Assembly: GCA_028829895.1 (NCBI GenBank)
Contig: CM054182.1
Span: forward strand, 32,906,879-32,970,878
Source: Sinotaia quadrata
Lineage: Eukaryota > Mollusca > Gastropoda > Architaenioglossa > Viviparidae
Reading direction: 5' to 3'
DNA: 64,000 nt
This document shows positions 1-13,200 of this stretch, piece by piece; positions within the stretch are counted from its first letter, which is position 1; the number at the start of each line of letters is the position of its first letter. Position numbers and translations under genes: made by a program. The notes beneath the pieces are model-generated. The model had not been told where the DNA came from. It did not search any database and saw only the letters and a list, made by a program, of their open reading frames with translations.

Positions 1-1180
1 CCAATTCAAAACTTTAAGTGTAGTTTCAAGCTCTATGACTTGCTAGTACGCAATCCTTAGTCTAGCTGGCCGCATTACATTTGCGCAAAGCCTGTGTTGG
101 AGTGAGCTAATTTTTGTCCCTTGATCAGCATCCACTCAGGCTGGACGTGCAACATGTCAACAAACACTGTCAACAACTGGTAGAATGTATAAATAAGTGT
201 ATTAGGGAAAGCCAAAATTAGATTGCTTTTTGGACCCACATGAGTGTCTCCTATAGAGGATCTGTTCCTATGGCAAAACTTTCCAGAATAAATATTTACA
301 AGTCTCTGTACTTGTGGGATAATTTTCCTTGGATTTTATAATTCAGGAGATATTGCCAGTGGAACCTGGCAAATTGTTATGGATCAACCAACTGCAGATA
401 AAAGAAAGGCCACTCGCTTGTCCCCCACCCCTAAACTTTATGCGGCCTGACCAGCTCAAAACCCAAGCTGCTCACATAACCACTACAACTGGTACAAGTT
501 GATCAACACAACCGAAAGAAAAGGCCATCTCAACAGCTAACTGTATTTTGTTAGTCTGCGTCAAGAAGACATCAAACTGCGCTTCATTCACAGGATTCAG
601 GGGAGAAAACCACTGATGCTGTTCTCAAGTTGATGACTGATTCTCTTCTAGTCCAGTTAAGTTCAAATGATTAAATTTCAAAAGACATTGGCATTGCTAT
701 ACTTGTAAACTAGAACTCCCCAATGACTGTAATGAAAGAGATATATTTTATTTAGTCAGAATATTTACTTCATTGTTTTCTTTTTCTGTTTAGCTGTAAC
801 TTTTATTAAATTTCTTTAAAGTAATCGATTTCGACTCTATGTATATTGTCCTGTTTTGTCATGTGTAGACAGCATCCACTATAGGAGTCAGGGGGCTCTG
901 AGCTAGATGTTAAATTTTTTGTTTACCCTAGGACTAGACTGTTTGTGACGTGTCATCTTCACTGTGCATCCATGCATCTGCTTATTATTTGTGCGGTGTG
1001 TGACTGAGAAACAAGGTTAGTTTCTAGAAGCAGGCAGGGGAGAATTCAATCAACACTTTGTTTTTCTTTCATTCTCCCCCTGCACTCACACATAACAATC
1101 CACCCAATAATAGTAATGTATTTTTTTTAAATAAGTTGTAATGTCGTTTGTAAAAGTAATGTATCTGAGCAAAATTAATA
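1..1180. other. Distal 3' flank, nothing recognised
   Basis: AT-rich DNA without a convincing exon, RNA gene or repeat. All ORFs are short and uncharacteristic. Confidence 0.5.
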
Positions 1181-1188
1181 CTCTAAAA

Positions 1189-1369
1189 CAGGGGTGCACA
1201 AACCACAGCCCATGGGCCGCATGCGGCCCCCAGAGGACTTTAGGATGTTATCTTTTTTTATGACGACCGTAGAACACATTATTTGTGTTGTTTTTTTCTG
1301 ACTTGCGGCCCTCCACACACTATTATTGGGAAATTTGGTCCTCTTGCCTAAAAGGTTTGTGCATCCCTG
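1189..1369. mobile_element. hAT-type MITE, 181 bp, with 8-bp target duplication
   Basis: Terminal inverted repeats CAGGGGTGCACAAACC and GGTTTGTGCATCCCTG. The flanks CTCTAAAA (1181-1188) and CTCTAGAA (1370-1377) are an 8-bp target-site duplication with one difference. 8-bp duplications and CAGGG ends are typical of hAT elements. No coding capacity. Confidence 0.88.
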
Positions 1370-2110
1370 CTCTAGAAGATAATCTTGATACCTTAACCCC
1401 TTCACTGGGCATCCAGTTGTGGCAAAGTACAGAAATGTCACTAGGTACTGATGTCAGCAGTTATGAGGTTAATATTACAGAATTGTGCTTTAGCAGAAAA
1501 TAGCAGATTGTTCTTGAAGCTAATAATAGTATTAACCAATATAGTGGTCTAAAGGCTAAAGAATAACTTAATAATATATGCTCCAGACTCCAGATCTTAA
1601 AAAGATTAGGAAAAGTATCACCCACATCTTTTAAGTTGTAAGCAGTAGCACTCTGATAAAAGCATATATCTCATAGTAGTCAACCCAGATCAATAAGTAA
1701 GAAAAGTGTATTAAATGCTTTCTAAAACTAGTGGCTCAATCAATACTCATTATTTGATTTCCAATTAACATTACAAATATTTTCCTGACACATGTTCTCA
1801 TAAGAAAAGGACAATCAGTCAAAAGAAGACCACCTTTATCAACAGTATTCTTTAAGATGTAGAGTTTTGTTAATGTTTATGCTCTTATTTTAGGCATTTG
1901 AAACAAATGACTGCATACTGCTCTCATGCAAATTCAGCTACAAACATTCTCTCAATACATGATGCAAAAACAAGAGAAACATTATATTTATTTTAAATTT
2001 ACAAGATCAAAAATCAAACAGCATGATGTTAATTTAAAATGACACTTTGTAATGTGCATGTCAAACATTAGCTACAGTTGTATTCACAAAAAATTGAATA
2101 TTCGCACATG

Positions 2111-2431
2111 AATTCCCTACAGCATTAATGGCTGACAAATGTATTTACAAAAGATTGAGCAATTTCACATGTGTATTCCCTACAGCATCAAAGGTACAGT
2201 TGTATTCCCTAAAGCATCAAACCTTCAGCATCAATGGCTTACAGTTGTATTCCCTACAACATCAATAGCTTACAGGTGTATTCCCTACAGCATCAAAGTT
2301 GTATTCCCTATAGCATCATATACACAGATGTATTCCCTATAGTATCAATGGCTTACATTTGAATTCCCTACAGCATCAAAGTTATATTCCCTATAGCATC
2401 AAATACACAGCTGTATTTCCTACAGAACAAG
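2111..2431. repeat. Minisatellite, ~31-bp unit around TATTCCCTACAGCATCAA
   Basis: Imperfect tandem copies of TATTCCCTACAGCATCAA followed by a variable GGCTTACAGTTG. More divergent echoes (ATTCCTTACAG...) continue to about 3120, suggesting an older, longer array. It keeps a short frame open by chance. Confidence 0.8.
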
Positions 2432-5400
2432 AAATGATACAGAGCTATGTTCCATGTGGAACACTAGTTCAGTTTATCTTGACGGATTAGTTTTGCACTT
2501 ACAATCACATTTCCAAAAGAGCATTATTAGCTTATAAATCAATTACTGACTCCCAGGTGTATTACCGGTATCTAAAGATTGACTCGACTGTAGTTGTATT
2601 CCTATGGCTCAGTCAAATTCCTTAAAGTACTTATTTCATACAACCATGTACTGACTTTCAGTCGCAATTCTTACAGATTCAGTATTGACTAAAATCTAGT
2701 TACATTCCTACTAATCTGACTTGCAGTCATATTCCTATTAATTGAGAAATAATCTGCTGTCATTCCTTATGAGCCATGCACTGACTAACATTTAAAAGAA
2801 ACAGTGGCTTACAATAGAATTTCTTTATATATTGTCAGATTAAATAGTTACTTACATATTGAGGCATATACAGGCACACAGATGTATTCAATCTCTACAG
2901 ACTAATCAATGACAAAATTATTATTCCTTACAGATCAAGCATTAATACACAGTTGTACTTCCTGCATCAGGTATATACATGTTCATTGTCTACAGATAAA
3001 GCAATAAGAAAGTTTATTTCCTACATATATATACTAATATACACTTCCTGCATATCAAGTTTTGGCTTAATGATAATGATAATGAATTAATTCTTTACAG
3101 ACTGAACAATGACAAACAGTTCATTCCATATGTACTATATATTTATAATGATATAAAATAATATTGAGGAATGCTGTTAATCTAGGGTGGGAGAGATGAC
3201 CTGAATTATACCCATCTTAACCACAAGAATTTATTCTTAACAGTTAAGACTGCAACAAGTCCAATAATGTTTGAATGAAAATAGTTCTAAGTGAAGGTTT
3301 CATTTAAGCTTATAAGGCCTTTATTTATAAAATTGAAACTGTTTTGCTTTAAACAACTCTGAAATATCTTAATATGAAACTTTAGTAATTCACGTAAAGA
3401 ATATCAGCTACTTACAATCTATTGTAATAGTAAATACAAATGTGTAAATTATATAATAAAAATTAAAGAATCATATGATGCAGTAAATAAATGAAAACAA
3501 TATAATACATATAAATTACAGCACAATTAGATTCAATCCACTGTATAAAAAAAAAATGTATCATGACAGAAAAAGAAAAAATAGCACAAAATGAAAAGCT
3601 ATATAATAAATCTCTTGGAAAATGTTTTATGCCAGTTTGTTATTATTACACAAAACTATGATAGTAGCAGAAAGGTGACTCAAGTTATAAATAAATGGGA
3701 ATCGGTTTTAAAGGATTTGTACCAAGAAAACTCTACTAGACATTGAGTAGTCATTGAAGTTATGCTCCTAGAGACTTTCATGGCAAATATCAGAATATCA
3801 GAAATGATGGGAAAATAGAGGCTGGATTCCATTGCATTCTCACTTTATTGTACTTTCATCTTCAGAACATGTTTTGGTAATGGAGAACGAAATCATTCCA
3901 TACAAAATGATTTTTGGGGTAGTGATTGCACAAGCTAGGGAATGAGTATTGGTGCAAAACACTGGAATGCTGAGGGCAATAATTCCAGAATAGATTTTGC
4001 TTTAGTTACTGTCATAAAAATGTAAATGTGCTGTTAAATTTGTACCTACATTTAGCTGAGCATTTCAGTTTCTGTAGCAAAAATGTGTGTTCTGTTGTGC
4101 AATGAATATCTCTTGTCTAACAGTTCAGACCTTCATGAAAAAGAAAAATCAGCTACAAGGTGCATGCACCTTTTATGCTTGCACATCTCTAAGTATGAAA
4201 GCATAGTTGATATAATTCATTACTTATTACTGGTACTGCTTCCAGCCAAGGCTGATTTTGTGCTGGGAATTAGGGGTGGGTTCAGGTTATGATGGGTATT
4301 TGGTAGGTGGATGGGTGGACTATGTTTATAATGTTTTGTATGTTGCAGGTAATTATTTATAGTGTTATTTGTTTGTTTCTCTTATTTTATTTTCTACTTA
4401 CTTATTGCTTTTAGCAGTTGGATTTTGATTATGTTTTGATATTTAGGTGGTCCTCCCAATCATAATTTTTGGTTAGCCCTGGACTGTTGGGGGGCTCAGA
4501 CCACTAGATATTTGACAGTGGATGTATTAATTTGGGAACTTTGTATTTATAATAGTTGATGGAGTGTGTGGATCACTACCATCCTATTCAACCTACCCAT
4601 GCACTTATGTCATTGTTGTCTGGGGTTTAGTACCCCTGATACTGTTGTTGGTATGTCATTTTCTATTAAATATTCTGTCAGTGATCTTCTTTCTATTCTA
4701 GTCTTTTATAGCTCATTGCTAATCCCACTTCTGACCCTAAATGTTCTTTTTAAAAAACAAGGGATGTTTTAAAGTTTTATATATTTTTGCTAATCTTAAG
4801 ATTGTAGATGCTATATTTATTATCACTAACCTTAAAAATAAATATTACAGATGTAATATATGTATATTAAATGCTTGCAACACAAATTGCTAACTTGCAC
4901 TATTTAAAGACCAATGGAAATAGAATCTAAGTCAGCATAAATATGAATAAATCCACAGGAAATGAGTAATTCCCATTCTTAGAATCAAAACTGCAAAATT
5001 TAAACTTTCAGAGATTTGTATAAATGCATTTATTTTGGTATTGAGAGTCAATATTTCTGATAGAAATCAGAGCTCCTCGTTCATTTGCAAGACTGACTTC
5101 TCACCATAGCAACATAACACATGACGTCACAAGTGGGAATAATCCACATGTGCTGTCTGACATATTATCTTGCATTAAACACATGGTTTGAAAAATTAAA
5201 ACATGGTTAAATATTGCAGTGCATATAGTTGCACAAACAGTGGACAAACCAAAAATATTCATTTTTTTTTTTTTACATTTCCCAAAAATCACAAATTATG
5301 AAAAAAGTAGATTACAAAGCTGAAAAGAGAAAACTTTCATCCAACAGCACAGAACGTAGTGTATATCAGCACTTCCAAGAAGATCTAATTTGTATAATGC

Positions 5401-7418
5401 ATTTTATTACATCAGTAGTTGCTTGTGTGTTGTTGCATCATAATATTTTATTTTATTTACTGTAGCATTACTTAACACTATTCATAACATAAATGTATAT
5501 GACAAATTTTCTTGATTAGATAACCTTATTACTCTAGCGAGTACCAGGACAAAAACTGAAGTCTTTATTTTCTGCTGTTAACTTTAGTTGTTAAATCCAT
5601 TAAAATATGATCATTATTATTATGCATCTGCCAAACTACTTGTGTAGAAATGAATAGCTGAAGTAACTTGATCATATAATTAAATATTTTACTTTACAGT
5701 TTATGGTTTTATATTACCTGCATATTAGCAAAGTTATAGAATTTTGTTGCACTGGTTATACCACCACTAGTAAGGTGGCTAAAACTGGGATTTTTACCCT
5801 AGAATTTTAGCCATTTTATTTTTGTAACTGTACCATATTGTTACTTTAGATCATGTATACACAATGTATTAATAATTGTAATATTAATAAGAAATGCATA
5901 TGTTTAAGCTTTATAAGACTATCCAACTATTGAATTAATATAACACTGGCCAGTAATTGTTAAATTTAGAAGCTTTTGATTTACAATAATAAATAAATAA
6001 ATAAAACAGTACACACACACAAAAATAAAAATAAACACTTATAACACTTATACAAATATTCATGCACAAACATGCAAATGTATAGAGAGAAATATAAAAA
6101 AAAACAACCTACTAGTGATTAAAAATTAAAATATGAATAATATTCACTCATTTAAAAACAAGACTATACTTCTATGCTCTATATTTTTCATTAGAAAATA
6201 AAGTAATTTTAAATTATATACAGAATGATAATCACTTATTTAAAACATAACTATACTGCTATTCTCTAAATGTTAGTAAGGGTCATTAATACTATCACTA
6301 ATAGCAATAAATATTTGTAGTAAATGTAACATATATATATATAATGACAATTACAAAACTGTACTTAAAAGGCTTTCATCATTCATATAAAAATCATACA
6401 TAACTCATTTTAATAATAGTTAGAAATATGTCTATAGAGCTTAATGATGACTACAAACGTATGGCATTTAGTATGTTTAATAACTTACTAGACATGGTCA
6501 TCAGTCATTGTTTCCTTGATATCTCCAACATCATTACAAATGGTATGCAACTGCTATCAGCACGAATTGGATAAAAGTCATATGGTATACCAGAGAAAAT
6601 TACATTGGCAGCCATATGACCCCCATTCGTGATGTAACTTCTGCTTGTTTTTACCCCAAGGGCTTGGGATTGTAAGTCTTAGTAACAGGGCAAATCTCGT
6701 TCACAAACTATGTTTTACCTAGATTTAATTTCACTTGATCTTTAATTAGAAACTGGTGTAAAGATTAGAAGGCTGAGAACAAGCATTTAAAAATGCAATT
6801 AGCATTTAAAAATGCTAATGATGAAAGAGTAAAGTGTCTACTGTATGTCAAAACAATTTAAAACACCAAACTAACATTTTAATTTGTTTTTCATATAATT
6901 CAAAAATGTAAACTTAACAATAAAACTGAAAGAATTGTAAAATTAATGCAAATATTTTATAGAATATCTCACCTACTGTTTTCTTATCAATAAACTTACA
7001 ACATTTTTATTTAACTGTTCTATCTGGACTTATGTATGTAGACAGGCATAGACTGACAAAGAGAAAGTAACCTGGCAAATTTTACTTCATTATCCAGTTA
7101 ACCCTGGTTTTAACCCCTTCCTGGTGCTTATTTTAACATGCCTAGGCCCAAAATTCTTTTCACCCACAATTATTTTAGTATATTTCTCAGTAGCAAAACT
7201 CTTCTGTTTTAGTGACCACCATAACCCAAATTCCCCAATGGTTTGGGAAATACAAAAAATTTAAAATACTAAAATGTATGCATTATTTTAATAATTTAAA
7301 AACTCGGCACTATACTGCAAATAGTGAAAAAATATCTGGCACTGAAAAGGTTAAAATCTGCCAATTTATTAACAAACAATAATGATAGTACTGTTTAATA
7401 CTGAACCTTTCTTTAATG
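2432..7418. other. 3' flank, no gene seen
   Basis: AT-rich sequence with scattered decayed repeats of the TTCCTACAG type near its start and simple A/T runs. Both strands were searched for protein motifs and none was recognised. Confidence 0.45.
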
Positions 7419-7422
7419 TATA

Positions 7423-8315
7423 TGTAGCCCCTGTTAGTTTTGGTATTTTTGTGTGTGTATGTGTACAGCCGCATCCCCACGCTTCCTTTTCTTTTACAAG
7501 TAGGATCACAACTCTGTTGTAAAATGGGTCAGGACCACTCCCTTTGTTTCAAAGCGTGCGCTATATTGGCGCTAGCTGTGTTAGAGTGCGTGCTTTTATT
7601 GTTATATACTGTTTTAGGTAGTTAGTAATTGAAGTTGATATTTATATATTTAGAAAGGAGATAGTTTATATTTTTGATGAATAATGTTATTGTATTTGTG
7701 TATTTTGCAATTTATGTGTGTGAATGCTTTTTCTGAAGCCCGCCAACACAGATTTTATTTTATTAAGGGTTTAATTCTTCAGATTATATATATGAAAAGA
7801 TTTGTATATTAAAGTATAATTATAGTAGTTTCACTGTATATTTGAATTATTATGTATTTTTTAGGCATATAGCTATAATTGATAGTTGAAAGTAAGTAAA
7901 GAAACACAGAAGTTATTTTTAGAAGCCTTTCCACGCTAGATTTCCGTTTTCTGGAACCGTGGGCTTCAGGGAAGGCCGCTCCCATAGGATATAAAGAGCG
8001 TGTGTGGTTTGAGTGAGTGTCTCTGAGAGTGTCTATGAGAGTGTCTATCTGCAAATAAAGACAATGTAACATCAACCAGGCGTTGTCAAATCTGTTATCA
8101 TGACTGCCATCCATCATCGTCGTTCGTCAGTATTGTCTCTATGCCTCTATGTACCCGGGTACTACCATTCTGGATCTCCATCCACTTCAAATTGGCGCTG
8201 CGAGCAGGATGGGTCATAAACTTTATTTTGATCAAAATGATGATGAAGGACGATGACCGAGGGGCACCTGCACCATAACCAGGGAGAAGGGACGGCCACC
8301 ATTACACCCACTTCA
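7423..8315 (+). mobile_element. LTR retrotransposon deletion derivative (LTR, PBS, residual 3' end)
   Basis: The LTR starts TGTAGCCCCTGTTAG at 7423 and ends CCACTTCA at 8189 (767 bp). It has a TATAAA at 7990-7995 and AATAAA at 8054-8059. Just after it is a primer-binding site, then about 100 bp of internal leader. The sequence then ends on a second CCACTTCA at 8308-8315. TATA flanks both ends (7419-7422 and 8316-8319) as a 4-bp target duplication. So the element inserted normally and later lost its body and most of the second LTR. Three relatives lie at 32371, 35393 and 43275. Confidence 0.82.
8193..8210 (+). promoter_or_regulatory. Retrotransposon primer-binding site, tRNA-Ser type
   Basis: TGGCGCTGCGAGCAGGAT begins 3 nt after the LTR end. 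Its complement ends in ...CAGCGCCA and, from memory, resembles the 3' end of eukaryotic tRNA-Ser. Position and the TGG start are as expected for a PBS; the exact tRNA is not certain. Confidence 0.7.
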
Positions 8316-8745
8316 TATATTTATATTTTAAATCTATCACATGGTTACAAAAATAATTGTTCTACCCCCTAAATTAACCATTTTTTAAAATTACAAAACT
8401 CATATAGTTGAAATAATACTGCCTACAAAAAAATAACCTTTCAGTATATATAAGTGAAATAAATCTTTCAATAAATGTTGATTTTTATTATTGTACTCTA
8501 AAATACTGTTGTTACAATATTTCTTTCATTATCTGTTATCATTCAAACTCAGCTTAATTTACATAATAGTCTTTCTTTCAAATAACATATTTTTCTATGA
8601 AATGACATTGTATTAATTGAAAATATATTCCTCTCTTAAAAAAAGAATTCATATTTCTTCTATTCATTAATAATCTTAAAAAATAAATAAATTCAAGTGT
8701 TATTATAAAAACACAACTGCAAATTAATATGCGGAGCTATTTTAA

Positions 8746-9225
8746 ATATCTAGTGGTAGTTTTGCTCTAACCACCATTACAAATCACATTATCTAGTTCT
8801 AACCACCATTACAAATCACATTATCTAGTGGAGCTCTTGTTCTAACTACCATTACAAATCACATTATCTAGTGGAGCTCTTGTTCTAACTACCATTACAA
8901 ATCACATTATCTAGTGGTAGTCTTGTTCTAACCACCATTACAAATCACATTATCTAGTGGTAGTCTTGTTCTAACCACCATTACAAATCACATTATCTAG
9001 TGGTAGTCTTGTTCTAACCACCATTACAAATCACATTATCTAGTGGTAGTCTTGCTCTAACCACCATTACAAATCACTGCCATGTCTAGTGGTGCTCTTG
9101 TTCTAACCACCATTACAAATCACATTATCTAGTGGTAGTCTTGCTCTAACCACCATTACAAATCACGTTATCTAGAGGTGCTCTTGTTCTAACCACCATT
9201 ACAAATCACTGCCATATCTAGTGGC
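8746..9225. repeat. 43-bp minisatellite, about 11 copies
   Basis: Unit CTAGTGGTAGTCTTGTTCTA followed by ACCACCATTACAAATCACAT and TAT. Spacing between CTAG starts is 43 bp (for example 8954 to 8997). Variants GTGGAGCTC and GTGGTGCTC recur, indicating higher-order spread of sub-variants. Confidence 0.92.
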
Positions 9226-10032
9226 ACATTTTTGTCATCCAGCATCATCTCTGCATCCTATCTTGGTTTTAAGTTAATTAATTTGTTAAATAATGTACAC
9301 TAGCTATAAGCATTGACCCTAGCTTATTATGTTAATGTCTAATTGTTCAATCTATTTTTATGTATGACAGTGCATATTACAATTGCTTATTCTAAGACAA
9401 CTCTCCATCTAACAACACACTCCAATCCCCACACATGATGTCAAGCAAGAATTTACTGTTTACATCAGGCTAATTAACATTTGAATGAATTTAAATTTCT
9501 ATCAATTGTATGTTTAAAAGTCACTTTCTTGTATGAAATGTCTAATATGGATGAATTTTTAACTTGTATCTGATTTATGTTTTAAAAGTCACTTTCTTGA
9601 GTGAAATGTCCAATACAGATGAGTATAAACTGTTATCTATGTTTAACAGTCGCTTTCTTGAGTGAAATGTCCAATACAAGAACATTAATAACTAAAACTA
9701 TAGATACATTAAAATCTGGCTCCAGAATGTTATTTAATATATCAAGGAAATTCTTAAATTGGTAGTCATGAGTCAGAATGTGATTATTTGTAATGACAAC
9801 CTGCTCTCCGATAATAGATAATAAAATTAATAAAATAATAATAATAAAAATAAAATTTTGATAAATACAGTGATTTACTCTACTGTTTTAGTCTTCCTGT
9901 TTCATTTCTTTTTTATATTTCTAATTATTCAGAAGGCAGTTGAAAAAAAATTTAAAAGAAATATTTATCCGGATGCAGGTTTTTCTGGAGAGTTTAGGAA
10001 ACAAGGTTCAAGTGTGAATAACCAATTCTTCT
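9226..10032. other. Sequence just 3' of the ADAM17-like stop; short 3-copy repeat
   Basis: Holds about three copies of a ~60-75 bp unit with GTCACTTTCTTGAGTGAAAT (9509-9681). The rest, including the A/T-simple stretch at 9820-9860, should include the 3' UTR. No clear minus-strand AATAAA close to the stop could be singled out. Confidence 0.55.
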
Positions 10033-10277
10033 TCAATCTTCGTCTGAGGGTGAAGGATAGACAATATTATTTTCTGCAGATGAATTATGAAAATGTACCT
10101 TACTGGAATGACCACCATTTTCTGCAGTAACAGAATGAATCAATACACTCCTAGTAGGATTGTTTTCTGCAGATCGATGTTGAGCAGCAGTGTTTTCTTC
10201 AGAGTTAGAAGGTATCCTAACAATTCCTTTGCGCTTACGAGATGAAAGATCATCATCCCCGGTGAAATACAAAGATT
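10033..10277 (-). CDS. ADAM17: ADAM17-like exon 15: C-terminal tail and stop codon
   Basis: 245 nt: two bases completing Glu, then SLYFTGDDDLSSRKRKGIVR and on to YPSPSDED and TGA at 10033-10035. Strong acceptor TTTTGTTACAG. The tail is Ser/Asn/Glu rich with a basic RKRK patch. It contains three copies of an AEN-centred unit spaced 16 and 15 codons apart, which look like an in-frame internal repeat. Tail sequences of this family diverge quickly, so no motif-level function is claimed. The polyadenylation site was not located. Confidence 0.82.
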
Positions 10278-13200
10278 CTGTAACAAAAGAGCAGAAACAA
10301 AATGAATTTAGGAAAATGATAGCCTGTAAAGCAAACAATAGAAAGAAATCAGGATATTTGTATCTATAAACTGGACAAAGAGTGAATTCTGTAAATGATG
10401 TCTATAAGAGATATATAGAATGCATTCATTGTTTTGGTATTAGTAAAGATATTAACAGGATGAAATCAAGAAAATGGTGCCTGTAAGTGACAATAGAATG
10501 ACAACAGGCTATTTTTATTTTAGTAAAAGAAACCATAGGATGACATTCCAGAAAGCACTGCTGTAAAAGAAATCAATTGTATAAAATCAAGAAAGTGATG
10601 TCTGTTATGGGATCAATAATATAAAATCAAGAAAGTGATGTCTGTTATGGGATCAATAGTAAAAAATCAAGAAAGTTATGTCTGTAATTGGATCAAAAAT
10701 GTATAAAATCAAAAAAGTGAGGTCTGTTATGGGATCAATAATGTAAAATCAAGAAAGTGATGTCTGTTATGGGATCAAAATAGAATGAAAGCAAGAAAAT
10801 CAGTAATATCAAGAATATCAGTAAAGGGATTAATAGTATAAAGTCAAGAAAGTGATGTTAGCAAAGGGATTAATTATATAAAGTCAAGAAAGTGATGTCA
10901 GTAAAGGATTATGTAAAATCAAGAAAGTGATGTTAGCAAATGGATTAATTATATAAAGTCAAGAAAGTGATGTTAGCAAAGGGATTAATTATATAAAGTC
11001 AAGAAAGTGATGTTAGTAAAGGGATTAATAGTATATAAATTCAAGAAAGTGATGTCAGTAAAGGGATAATTATATAAAGTCAAGAAAGTGACGTCAGTAA
11101 AGGGATTAATTATATAAAATCAATAAAAGGGATGTCAGTAAGAGAACAAAGGGTGAAATCATGAAAAATTAATTCGGCAATGGAACAATAGCCTGTAATC
11201 AGGATATTTGTAAAAGGAACACTATTGGAAAAAATTAGGATATTTTTTGGTAAAATGAATGATGAAATTATGATATCTTATTTTTAAAAAATGTAAACAA
11301 ATGAATATTTATATTTAGAATGAAATTTGGAAAGTGGTTATTAAAAGAGCAATAAATGAAATCAGAAAAATATATGCCAGTAAAATAACATGAATAATAT
11401 ACTGATATAAATTTTACTGGGTCTCTTGATATCAATTGGAATATCTCTAAGTGCATTATAATCAGGGACAACAATCTTAAGCTAGAGAGAGGGTGAAGGA
11501 TAGACAAACTCTAATATTAAGGGTTCTTGCAAAGAAGGTATGCACCATACAATTTAAAAATAATAAGGTTGAACTCTGAGACAATAACAAAAAGCACAAA
11601 AGCTGTATATATATACTCTCTCTAATGTTTTCCTTTTCTAAAAACAAGATTTAGTCTGATGCACAATTTTTAATTACAGGATTTAAATTCCTGCTCATGA
11701 CTGAAATTACCTGTTACTTGATAGACAATCAGCTATTGACTTGAAAGGATAGGTGATAAAAAGACACTGTAATGCATTGCTTTGAATATGTTTACTGCTT
11801 GATAAAGTGAAAGAAAGTAAAAGCCCTGAACTATGATTGATTAATTAATTTTGGAAATACAAGTGCGATGCATGAGTTAAGAAGTTAGTCATGTGTATCA
11901 TGCTGAAAGAAAGACAGAAACTATGTATTACTATGTATACATGTACCCAAGTCTGTGAATAACAGTAAATGTAAATCAATTCACGTCTGTAGAAATAGGA
12001 AAATGGATGATTTAGTAGTCAAATAAGAAAACTGTAATTCTGTAAATCAGCTTCCATGTTTTAGATTATTTTTCAGAACATGCTTGGTGCAAATTGATCA
12101 TCTCATAGGGGAGGCCATGTAACTTACAGAAATAGTACAAGTTTGCTAAATGTGAAATGAAATGTGACTCTAAAATAGTCAGAAGTGTGACAAGTTTGTT
12201 AAATATTCAGAAGTGTGACAAGTTTGCTAAATAGTCAGAAGTGTGACTGTAGATGTAGAATAGTCAGAAGAGTGATTGTTGAATAGTCAGAAGTGTGACT
12301 GTAGATGTAGAATAGTCAGAAGAGTGATTGTTGAATAGTCAGAAGTGTGACTGTTTGTAGAATAGTCAGAAGTATGACTTTTGTAAAATAGTCATAAGAG
12401 TGACTGTTTGTAGAATAGTCAGAAATGCGGCTGTTTGTAAAATAGTCAGAAGTGTGACTGTAAAAAAAAAAGAGAGAAAGAGAACTAGTAACAGAATTAT
12501 ATATTCTTCACTGAGATTGTGTAAGAAACCCTTAGAGATAAGGTAACATGACTTGTTTACTAAGAGTTTGAATGTTATTTATAAATGCATTTAATGTATC
12601 ATTCTGTTGCAGGTTTAGAGTAGTGGACTAATCCCAATATTTAAGTCATATTCAAATTTAGTATGAAAATATTTACCTAATAGTTCTCAATAATTATTTG
12701 CAGGGTTTCCAGAGCCAGTTTTGAGTACATTTTTAAAAGCAGAGTTTTCAATCAAGTTTTGGTTCCAGGGTTGGTCTAAGTTGAAGTACGATTTTGGGTT
12801 TGACTGAGAAATCTAGCTGAAGCTAAATATTCTAGGGCATTCATGTTGCTGCTGATAGGTGAAGGCCAAAAGCAACAAAGTTGTGACAAGCAATGAAAGG
12901 GAGCAAATCACTGGATATGTAATGTATTAAAGTTCAAATTATAGTGACAGGCTCATGAGCTCTCTTAGTAGCCAGATTATAGAGATGTTATTTTCCAGAA
13001 ATCTCATATTTAGAATCCAAACAAAGAGAACATTGAACCTTTCATGATGTTTTGAGAAAAAGAGATTAAATAAAAGTGGTGAAATTACATTCTCTGCATA
13101 ATTCAGAAACAGGACTAGGGCTGTGGAATAGTTCAATGGGCTGTATGTTGAATTGATAAAGAAATTTCCTGTTTCTATTAAATAAGTAATTGTTAATTTT

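Noticed and set aside
7440..8117. ORFs in the 7.4-8.1 kb region
   Set aside because: They lie inside a non-coding LTR that recurs at three other places.
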